A program made the translations under genes and the position numbers. The notes below the pieces were generated by a model. That model was not told the DNA's origin and made no database searches. It saw only the letters and a program-made list of their open reading frames with translations. From Macrostomum hystrix (lineage: Eukaryota; Platyhelminthes; Macrostomidae), in contig CATNEN010000001.1 in assembly GCA_950097015.1 (NCBI GenBank), positions 13,785,501-13,849,500 of the forward strand: a stretch of DNA of 64,000 nucleotides, given 5' to 3'. Below are positions 35,860 to 46,500 of this stretch, one piece after another (within the stretch, counting starts at the first letter, position 1; each line of letters opens with the position of its first letter).

Positions 35860-38800
35860 ATGAGCAATTATTTTAGTCGATTAAGTCAGCTGCTGTTTGA
35901 GCTGGAGACTGTCGGAGACAATATCTATCGATCCATACTTCTACCTGGGTGAGTTGCCTACTTTATCTATAAAAACGCGTTTTATTTTATTTTTATACAA
36001 TAATTCAATAAAAGATTAAAAACTGGGACCAAGCTTAGTTCAGTTGGATGCAAAAATTTTCTGTCCATGGACTGGAGAGGGGACACGAGTTAGCCGCTTT
36101 TCCATCTAATACTAGTTCAAATTTTACACTCGACCTTCCAGTCTTTAATAAAAATTATCTATATTACTTACAGTAGGCTTATTGGACATACATTAAATTT
36201 TTCGTTTAATTTAATCAAAATATCGCCGTTTAAATTTGTTTCAGAAATCAGCTCTGGCAGGGCACAAGACGCGGTCTGTTTGGCGGTCAAGTGGCGGCCC
36301 AGTGTCTCAGTGCCGCCTACAGGACAGTGCCTGAGGACAGGCAGTGTCACAGCTTTCACAGCTATTTTATTTCTCTTGGTGAGAGCGGCTGCTGTGAGGT
36401 GGGGCTTTTCGATTGGGGTTGGTGTTTGGGTTGAAGAGTGTACAGTGCGGCAACGCCGAAAAGGTAATGTGCATTTAGATTCTATTTTTAGAACCGGGCA
36501 AGGCATGTTAAGCGTTAAGATAAAGCTTACGTACATCTCTAGCCAGGGACTGTTACTATTTTTAGAAATTTCTGATTAAGCGTACATGCAACTCTAGCCA
36601 GGGAATGTTGCTATTTTTAGAACTTTCAGATTAAACGTACATGCCAGGGAATGTTGCTATTTTTAGAAACGGATGATCTGAAATTAACTTTCTCTCTTTT
36701 GCCCCCTATTAAGGCGATCAAACCCAGCCAGTGACTTATAACGTCAGATGCATTCGCGACGGTCGATCCTACACTAGTCGAATGATTGAGGGCGCGCAGA
36801 AGGACAAGACCATCTTCTCCATGATCGCCTCATTCTCCAAGCCCGAAGCTGACATTGTACACATTAGCCAGCCTATGCCCAAGACACTGCAACCTGAGGA
36901 GCTAGATTTGATGACCTTTCTTACTGATCTAATAAAGTGAGTTGACATCCAAAGTTTACGTTAGAGATCAGAAAATCTTCCTGAAGTTTGTGTCTGAAAA
37001 CAGCTTTTGTATCCTAACAGCTTTCTTTTCTGGTCCTAATTTTTATTGATGCGTTTTTTTCAATTTTTTGAAACCCTTCCCCTTTTCTCACCATTTCCTT
37101 CCCCTTTTCTTACCGTTTCCTTCCCATTTCCTTCCCCGTTTCTTACCGTTTCCTTCCCCTTTTCTCACCATTTCCTTCCCCTTTTCTCACCATTTCCTTC
37201 CCCTTTTCTTACCATTTCCTTCCCCTTTTCTTACCGTTTCCTTCCCCTTTTCTTACCATTTCCTTCCCATTTTCTCACCATTTCCTTCCCCTTTTCTCAC
37301 CATTTCCTTCCCCTTTTCTTACCATTTCCTTCCCCTTTTCATACCGTTTCCTTCCCCTTTTCTCACCATTTCCTTCCCCTTTTCTCACCATTTCCTTCCC
37401 CTTTTCTTACCATTTCCTTCCCCTTTTCTCACCATTTCCTTCCCCTTTTCTCACCATTTCCTTCCCCTTTTCTTACCGTTTCCTTCCCATTTTCTCACCA
37501 TTTCCTTCCCCTTTTCTCACCATTTCCTTCCCCTTTTCTTACCATTTCCTTCCCCTTTTCATACCGTTTCCTTCCCCTTTTCTCACCATTTCCTTCCCCT
37601 TTTCTCACCATTTCCTTCCCCTTTTCTTACCATTTCCTTCCCCTTTTCTCACCATTTCCTTCCCCTTTTCTCACCATTTCCTTCCCCTTTTCTTACCGTT
37701 TCCTTCCCCTTTTCTTACCGTTTCCTTCCCCTTTTCTCACCATTTCCTTCCCCTTTTCTTACCATTTCCTTCCCCTTTTCTTACCATTTCCTTCCCCTTT
37801 TCTTACCATTTCCTTCCCCTTTTCTCACCCTTTCCTTCCCCTTTTCTTACCATTTCCTTCCCCTTTTCTTACCCTTTCCTTCCCCTTTTCTTACCGTTTC
37901 CTTCCCCTTTTCTCACCATTTCCTTCCCCTTTTCTCACCATTTCCTTCCCCTTTTCTTACCGTTTCCTTCCCCTTTTCTCACCATTTCCTTCCCCGTTTC
38001 TTACCGTTTCCTTCCCCTTTTCTCACCATTTCCTTCCCCTTTTCTCACCATTTCCTTCCCCTTTTCTTACCATTTCCTTCCCCTTTTCTCACCATTTCCT
38101 TCCCCTTTTCTTACCATTTCCTTCCCCTTTTCTTACCGTTTCCTTCCCCTTTTCTTACCATTTCCTTCCCCTTTTCTCACCATTTCCTTCCCCTTTTCTT
38201 ACCATTTCCTTCCCCTTTTCTTACCATTTCCTTCCCCTTTCTTACCATTTCCTTCCCCTTTTCTCACCATTTCCTTCCCCTTTTCTCACCATTTCCTTCC
38301 CCTTTTCTTACCATTTCCTTCCCCTTTTCTCACCATATCCTTCCCCTTTTCTTACCATTTCCTTCCCCTTTTCTCACCATTTCCTCCCCCTTTTTCTTAC
38401 CATTTCCTTCCCCTTTTCTTACCGTTTCCTTCCCCTTTTTCTTACCATTTCCTTCCCCTTTTCTCACCATTTCCTTCCCCTTTTCTCACCATTTCCTTCC
38501 CCTTTTCTCACCATTTCCTTCCCCTTTTCTCACCATTTCCTTCCCCTTTTCTTACCCTTTCCTTCCCCTTTTCTTACCATTTCCTTCCCCTTTTCTTACC
38601 GTTTCCTTCCCCTTTTCTCACCATTTCCTTCCCCTTTTCTCACCATTTCCTTCCCCTTTTCTTACCATTTCCTTCCCCTTTTCTCACCATTTCCTTCCCC
38701 TTTTCTCACCATTTCCTTCCCCTTTTCTCACCATTTCCTTCCCCTTTTCTTACCATTTCCTTCCCCTTTTCTTACCGTTTCCTTCCCCTTTTCTCACCAT

Positions 38801-40700
38801 TTCCTTCCCCTTTTCTCACCATTTCCTTCCCCTTTTCTTACCATTTCCTTCCCCTTTCTTACCATTTCCTTCCCCTTTTCTTACCATTTCCTTCCCCTTT
38901 CTCACCATTTCCTTCCCCTTTTCTCACCATTTCCTTCCCCTTTTCTCACCATTTCCTTCCCCTTTTCTTACCATTTCCTTCCCCTTTTCTCACCATTTCC
39001 TTCCCCTTTTCTTACCATTTCCTTCCCCTTTTCTCACCATTTCCTCCCCCTTTTTCTTACCATTTCCTTCCCCTTTTCTTACCATTTCTTCCCCTTTTCT
39101 TACCATTTCCTTCCCCTTTTCTCACCATTTCCTTCCCCTTTTCTTACCATTTCCTTCCCCTTTTTTTTACCATTTCCTTCCCCTTTTCTTACCATTCCTA
39201 AAATAATTATTTAGCCAACTCTAAAATTAATTGTTTGTATGCTTTTTGCCCCCAACAATATCCCAGCAACGAAGACATGCCTCCGAATCTTCGCAAAGCG
39301 GTGCAGAGGCGCATGGAACAGTTCGCGCACGTGCCGGTGGATCTGCAGCCAACCGACCCGTTGGTGTATTTCCGTGTCCGACCTCCGGACGAGCCAACAG
39401 TGCACTCCTGGGTCAGGCCGAGAGACGGTGACCAAGAGGCGAATAAAGTAAGTGATTGTTATCTTTTATAACGAGTAGTTGCTAGGTAATTTTGGCAACT
39501 GATTAATATCTGTAAAATAGAGTGTACCTGTTAGACACCAGTTAGTTAGAGTATACCTGTTAGACACCTGTTAGTTAGAGTACACCTGTTAGACACCAGT
39601 TAGTTAGAGTATACCTGTTAGACACCTGTTAGTTAGAGTACACCTGTTAGACACCAGTTAGTTAGAGTACACCTGTTAGACACCAGTTAGTTAGAGTATA
39701 CCTGTTAGACACCTGTTAGTTAGAGTACACCTGTTAGACACCAGTTAGTTAGAGTATACCTGTTAGACACCTGTTAGTTAGAGTATACCTGCTAGACACC
39801 TGTTAGTTAGAGTATACCTGTTAGACACCAGTTAGTTAGAGTATACCTGTTAGACACCAGTTAGTTAGAGTATACCTGCTAGACACCAGTTAGTTAGAGT
39901 ATACCTGTTAGACACCAGTTAGTTAGAGTACACCTGTTAGACACCAGTTAGTTAGAGTATAACTGTTAAACACCGGTTAGTTAGAGTACACCTGTTAGAC
40001 ACCAGTTAGTTAGAGTATACCTGTTAGACACCTGTTAGTTAGAGTATACCTGTTAGACACCAGTTAGTTAGAGTATACCTGTTAGACACCTGTTAGTTAG
40101 AGTATACCTGTTAGACACCTGTTAGTTAGAGTATACCTGTTAGACACCTGTTAGTTAGAGTATACCTGTTAGACACCTGTTAGTTAGAGTATACCTGTTA
40201 GACACCAGTTAGTTAGAGTATACCTGTTAGACACCAGTTAATTAGAGTATACCTGTTAGACACCGGTTAGTTAGAGTATACCTGTTAGACACCGGTTAGT
40301 TAGAGTATACCTGTTAGACAGCTATTACTTAGAGTATACCTGTTAGACACCAGTTAAAACAGGTCTATCCCGGACCTCCTGTCCCCAGCTATCAAGCAGG
40401 CAGAGCCACATTCTCACTGCCTACCTGTCTGACATGGGCATCCTGGTGGCGGGCCTGAGCAGTGTCCGACTGCGCAAAGCGTTCATCACCTCGCTGGATC
40501 ACTCGGTGTACTTTCACGAGCCGCTGCTGAATCCTGGCGATTACCTGCTGTCCGAGTCGCACTGCCTGTACGGTGGCAGGGGGCGGACCAGCAACAAGGG
40601 CAATCTGTGGCGACGCGATGGCGCCCTGGTGGCCACCATCTTCCAGGAGGGCCTCGTGCGTATGCAGCGATCCGACGCGGCCGGTTCTCCGAAAGCCTAG
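35860..40700 (+). CDS. ACOT8: ACOT8-like acyl-CoA thioesterase (TesB double hotdog)
   Basis: Five exons join in phase: 35860-35948, 36245-36378, 36714-36936, 39267-39447 and 40389-40700, giving 312 residues (human ACOT8 is 319). The enzyme hydrolyses acyl-CoA to free acid and CoA; vertebrate ACOT8 is peroxisomal. Hotdog 1 carries GLFGGQVAAQCLSAAYRTVP and FHSYFISLGD, then YNVRCIRDGRSYTSRM and IFSMIASF. Hotdog 2 carries HILTAYLSDMGIL, TSLDHSVYFHEP and VATIFQEGLVRM. The Asp/Ser-Thr/Gln set known from E. coli TesB appears present as the D of LSDMG, the S of SLDHS and the Q of FQEG. The protein ends in SPKA, so no PTS1 tripeptide is visible and location is uncertain. Introns 3 and 4 are filled by arrays. 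A diverged paralogue follows at 43,549. Confidence 0.93.
37075..39205. repeat. Polypyrimidine minisatellite, 22-bp unit, ACOT8 intron 3
   Basis: About 96 copies of CATTTCCTTCCCCTTTTCTC plus AC, with C/T changes (CTCACC, CTTACC, CCGTTTC). The sense strand is nearly pure C/T apart from one or two A and an occasional G per unit. The array ends about 60 bases before the exon 4 acceptor. Confidence 0.97.
39516..40360. repeat. Minisatellite, 29-bp unit, ACOT8 intron 4
   Basis: About 29 copies of TTAGTTAGAGTATACCTG plus TTAGACACCAG, ending about 30 bases before the last exon. Confidence 0.97.
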
Positions 40701-42459
40701 AAACAATATATAATTTAAAATACACAGATTTTGTGCTTTTCGATACATGTCGGGAATTGTTATTTTAGATCGAAAATCACCGAAAATATTGTGTTTTCGA
40801 TACATATCGGGTACTTAGATTTAGTTTTGATAGTTCGATGCTTGATTTGTTTTTAGGAGTTAGATAATAATGTGCTCCTAATTTACTTCCTTTATGGAAA
40901 CCTTAGGAATTAAATAAATTGCAGAAGAATACGTTTTTCAGCACATATCGGAAGTATTGCGTTTAGCTACATATCGGAAAGCTTCAACATTTTAGAAATA
41001 TATAGAAACGTATCTTTCGATACGTATGGTAAAATTTTCTATCTCAAATAAGATAAAAAAGATATTTTTCGATACATATCGAAAACTTTTTTCAATGCAG
41101 GATAGTAAAACTCCAGAAGTATTAAAAGTTTTTTTGTTTTAATTTTATAGTATCTCCTATTTCTTATCCAGCTGCGATACAAAACAAACTCTTTCTTTGC
41201 AGCATTTGTTAAAGCGTTGCTTTCCTAGAATCGTTTGGAAAGTTATGATGAAAAATTAATTTGCTCACTATGAGTAGTACGATATGTACACTGTTTTCTT
41301 TAAATTGTGGGTGAATAGAAAGCTTGTCCTAAAAATCGCAAATAATGCTTTTACCAACCTACTTATATCCTTTTGCGAGTACTATAAACGCAAATGAAAG
41401 CCTATATTTCTTAATTTTTGGCAACCCGCATTGCTTATAGTTCTCGTTATTAGAAACACAATATCCATTTTTTTAATTAGCTCGTATTTGTGAAAAAAAA
41501 TCTTTTTTACTTTTCGTGTTTTTTATTTCTTTTATTATTTTTACAATTATTATCAAGTTTGTTTTGGCATTTTTTCATGGCTTTAATGGCTAAGTTTTCA
41601 GAAAAAAAATGAAAGATAAAATGAAAAATCAATACTACTTAAAGTAGATAATACTCCTATGGTGAATATTTGCTCAAATATATTGACAATAGGACTTCTC
41701 CACAAGGGTGACATTGTATTTCTTGCCGACTTTAAAGAATTATCTTTAGATACAAACAGACTGCAAACTTCTCGTTTGTGAAATCACAATCGAAATGCTT
41801 TTCTTTGTTCTAGAAGCAAATACAATTAGCGGTATTGTGGCAGCAGACAATGGCTAGCTGGCTGACTTAATGAGTCTAATGGCTAGAAATCAATTTATAC
41901 TTGATTGACTCACAATTGACTTCACTTTTTTGCACATTTTATTTGGTAGACAATCCGACGAAGGCTTTGGTCTCAATAGGCAATTTTATGCTATGCAAAT
42001 AGCATCCGATATGTATTGAAAATAGGAAAAGTTAAAAACTGTTCACCCGATATGTATCGAAAGAATATAATACTCAGGATTGATTGCTAAAGAACTAGAT
42101 TTTTGCTATAAGATTTGTGTTGTTAAGTATCTGGTCTAATGAAAATCCAGGGATTTCAATATTGTAACATTTTTGCCTATTTTCTTTAAGGTCCTTTTTG
42201 TTGGATGATTTAAGGTGCTTGTGCACATGAATGCACAGCTCATTTCAAGTGACCCATTTGGCAGCCATTTACTCTTGACGGGTTTCTGCTAATTTGCCTT
42301 CCCATTTGCCTGCCTCGTTTTCCCTGGCATTGGCGTGTTCTCATCGTCTGTTACTGTTTCGCTACCTTCCTTGTGGGGCTTTCACAGTCCTTAGAAACAT
42401 AGCGCCAGCATGTAAAGCTACTTTTACTGGCTTTTAACACAATATATGAATTCCCATTC
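40701..42459. other. AT-rich region with dispersed CGATACATATCG palindromes
   Basis: Contains at least eight exact or near copies of the inverted repeat CGATA-CA-TATCG: 40,741, 40,798, 40,941, 40,967, 41,018, 41,070, 42,006 and 42,047. The last two are in the opposite orientation. The first copies fall in the likely ACOT8 3' UTR. No gene is seen. Confidence 0.6.
40913..40918 (+). terminator. Candidate polyadenylation signal AATAAA
   Basis: AATAAA lies 213 bases downstream of the ACOT8 stop. No closer canonical signal was seen. Confidence 0.35.
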
Positions 42460-43365
42460 TGATCTCACCAGCTCACTCTCTCCCATTCTGTCTGATCTCA
42501 CCTGCTCACTCTCCCCCCATTCTGTCTGATCTCACCTGCTCACTCTCTCCCATTCTGTCTGATCTCACCTGCTCACTCTCTCCCATTCTGTCTGATCTCA
42601 CCAGCTCACTCTCTCCCATTCTGTCTGATCTCACCTGCTCACTCTCTCCCATTCTGTCTGATCTCACCTGCTCACTCTCCCCCCATTCTGTCTGATCTCA
42701 CCTGCTCACTCTCTCCCATTCTGTCTGATCTCACCAGCTCACTCTCTCCCATTCTGTCTGATCTCACCTGCTCACTCTCTCCCATTCTGTCTGATCTCAC
42801 CTGCTCACTCTCCCCCCATTCTGTCTGATCTCACCTGCTCACTCTCTCCCATTCTGTCTGATCTCACCTGCTCACTCTCTCCCATTCTGTCTGATCTCAC
42901 CTGCTCACTCTCTCCCATTCTGTCTGATCTCACCTGCTCACTCTCTCCCATTCTGTCTGATCTCACCTGCTCACTCTGTCCCATTCTGTCTGATCTCACC
43001 TGCTCACTCTCTCCCATTCTGTCTGATCTCACCTGCTCACTCTGTCCCATTCTGTCTGATCTCACCTGCTCACTCTCTCCCATTCTGTCTGATCTCACCT
43101 GCTCACTCTCTCCTATTCTGTCTGATCTCACCTGCTCACTCTGTCCCATTCTGTCTGATCTCACCTGCTCACTCTCTCCCATTCTGTCTGATCTCACCTG
43201 CTCACTCTGTCCCATTCTGTCTGATCTCACCTGCTCACTCTCTCCCATTCTGTCTGATCTCACCTGCTCACTCTCTCCCATTCTGTCTGATCTCACCTGC
43301 TCACTCTGTCCCATTCTGTCTGATCTCACCAGCTCACTCTCTCCCATTCTGTCTGATCTCACTGA
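42460..43365. repeat. Minisatellite, 33-bp unit, ~27 copies
   Basis: Unit TCTGATCTCACCTGCTCACT plus CTCTCCCATTCTG. Variants CCAGCTC, CTCCCCCCA and CTGTCCC recur in a higher-order order. Lies upstream of the second thioesterase gene. Confidence 0.97.
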
Positions 43366-43548
43366 AATCAGGTTTAGCTTCTGAAGTAAAAAATTCATCT
43401 TTTAAGGTTGTATTATACTATTTAAATAATAAATAAATAAAGAAATGAATGTACAAATATATTATTTGTAAAAGCGATTTCTGCGGTGTTGAGTGCGCAG
43501 TGATGCACTTCTCTGCATTCTATTTCAGTGTTCGGTCAGTTGTACAAA

Positions 43549-46500
43549 ATGAACGCCGCATCTGTAAGGGCAGAAGTGTTCCGAAGAGCAATTTTCGGTC
43601 TGCAGAAACAAGCAGATGGCTGCTTGTGGTCCCATGTGCCTAGTTGGTAAGTAACTGACTTTTGTTTGCTTCAAAAAGACTTGGACAAAGCAGCCAAATT
43701 TTCTGTCACGTACGAAGCGTTTTTCTCTGATATGAAAAATTGACGACTTGAAAAAAATCTATTTCACCAGCTTTAAAGTGCCAGTTTTGCTAGTTAGAAA
43801 TTGTTTAATATCCGCACTAACTGACAGACTGAGGCAGACACTGAAGTATCAGGGACTGATGCAGACACTGAAGTATCAGGGACTGAGGCAGACACTGAAG
43901 TATCAGGGACTGAGGCAGACACTGAAGTATCAGGGACTGAGGCAGACACTGAAGTATCAGGGACTGATGCAGACGCTGAAGTATCAGGGACTGAGGAAGA
44001 CACTGAAGTATCAGGGACTGAGGCAGACACTGAAGTATCAGGGACTGAGACAGACACTGAAGTATCAGGGACTGAGGCAGACACTGAAGTATCAGGGACT
44101 GAGACAGACACCTTGCCCCAAAAAAATGTGGTACCTTCGCGAATTCGAACCAAGACCCTCCATGCATGTGTCGTTAAATTAAAGCAATGCGCCAATTAGC
44201 CCCTTCAGTCTGCAATGCGTAGTTTACTAATTTACTCCAATCACAGCTCTGAATTGGGTCGGCTGTGGCTTGGTGCCGGGTCATCAATGTACGGCGGTCT
44301 GCTGGTGGCTCAGGCAATGTCTGCAGCGCTGCTAGCAGATGAGCTGGGAGTGGATTCAAGAGGCTGGCGATTTCACTCAGTGCAAGCCTATTTTCTGCGA
44401 GCAGGTGAGAGACTATGTTTAAAGGAGGGCTTTGGGCAATGCTACATCATTTGGTGACACTAGACCCGCAGCCAGCGAGGAGGCAATTCTGCCCATGTAC
44501 ACAGCCAAACGCTCACACAGATGACAGGTGTGTACCTCTTTATATATTTGCCTTGGAGATTGGTTCTCAAGCGCGTAAATTGCACGACAAGTCCCCAAGC
44601 CTTCTCTCCGCGGCAGCGCCGCGTCTAAATGAATGTGACCTCGCCGCGAAATCGACCTCAGGGACCTTGGTGCGAGAGGCGAACGCCTACCTCCTACCTG
44701 TGCCTACCTCCACTAATTCACTGTTTCTGGTTAATTATTTTTATTTTAAAGAGCTCCTAGCTACTAACTAAGGATACCAGATAAACCTGACGTTGAAACA
44801 ATTTAAAACTAAGGTTCTATGAAGTGAGTAACCCGGGATTTCACGTCTTACCGGAACGTGACTTTCAGCCATGGAAGCTCTTCACAATTCCTTGTCGGCG
44901 TGTGTTTTTTCATCAAGTAAAACAAACCCGGCTTGCATCGTAACACAACATTCATGTCTGCCTGAATAATTCTAGCCGCGTTCTTATCTCTCTGCGCTGA
45001 AAAATTGCTACGAAAATAGGACATGCCCAAAGTATACAGACGAAGTAGAGAGACCAGTTCGTGTTCTCTTCAAGTGCAATTGGTCCGTCTATGTTCCAAT
45101 TAGAGATGAATTCATAAAGCAAGTGACAGGCGCTGTTCAGAATTTCAATAGCTTAACAGCCGAATACAAAATGCTATATTTAATGACACAGGAAAGCACA
45201 GACAAAAAAGAAAAACTAGTGCGATTCGTAGAAAAAATCATTACACTTAGATAAACAACGCGCGGCCCTAACGCCATAGTTAATTATTGTTTAATATCTG
45301 TAACTGAATGTAACTCTTCAATTCAGTTTAACTGTATTTTTTCCTGAGCAAAATTTGTTCGTCAGATCCCAGCTAAAGTTTCAGTTTTAAGCAAAAATAT
45401 TACGTTTTTGTACTACGGCTCGTAAATAAATATTTGGCTATATTTTTCTGCACATTCTTCTTATTTTCTTATTTTATTTTTATCGCATATTTAACTTTAT
45501 CTCGAGATTAATATAATTAATATAGTAATAGTAATATAGTATTAATATAATTAATTAAAAAACGATAAAAAATAATAATATAATCAATCGTAACAATGAT
45601 AATAATAATAATAATAAAATTAATCATAATAACGATAAAAAATAATAAAATCAATCATAACAATGTTGATAATAATAATAATAATAATAATAATAACATT
45701 AATCATAATAACGATAAAAAAATTAATGATAATATAATCAATCATAACAATGATGATAATAATAAAAATAATAAAATTAATTGCAATATCAATAAGAATA
45801 ATAATATTTGTATCTATAATTCGTGGCATTTTTGTGAAATTTTGCACGCAAATTAAAAATTCGTGCGTTGATCTGCTGAGCCAAAGTTATTTTACTAGGA
45901 TTTTCATTTAAAATGCGAAAATTAAAACAAAATCGTCATTAGACGACAAGTAGGTCTTTTACTTTAGGAGAAGGGGCATTGAAATTTGTGGAAAATATGT
46001 ACAGCGACAAAACATGCCTTCGAAATACAACCTTCTGCTTTATGTCAATGCCTCGGCGGGGACAATTTAGGTGTTTAACGCTCTCCAGGCTACGCGGGCT
46101 GCAGCGGTGACTGACATTTCTTAACCGCGCTTAAAGAGAACTTCGAGACGTTTCTTACCTTAACAAACTCTTGACTGGACAGACCTTGTTTCTGGCACTC
46201 GTTTTCTAGTAGAGAAAATTGTCTGCAACAGGAAATAATAGATTCTAATGCGCGAATGCCTGTACTAGCAGAAAACTTTTAGTTCTTACAGAAAAAAACA
46301 ATACGAAATCTAGTCTACAACATGTAATTGCATGCATGTAGTAGAGAATGGCTATGAGAACATGTTTCTCCTCTAGCATTACATGATTTCGCGCGCGCTC
46401 AAAATGTCCATGGCACAAAGTTATGGGCAGTTTAGCAAACAGGTATGGCAAGCCGTGGTTATTGACATAATAATAATATTATTATTAATTTTAAGCGCAG

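Noticed and set aside
36168-36536. 122-codon minus-strand frame opposite ACOT8 exon 2
   Set aside because: Shadow frame of a real exon. The plus strand carries the conserved GGQV and FHSYF motifs.
36714-36936. Thought at first to be a separate short gene
   Set aside because: It joins in phase with exons on either side and carries the mid-part of hotdog 1 of ACOT8.
37046-39214. Two overlapping frames of more than 700 codons rich in PFLTISFPFS, hydrophobic like a membrane protein
   Set aside because: Frames of the 22-bp polypyrimidine array inside ACOT8 intron 3. The absence of A and G removes stop codons in all sense frames.
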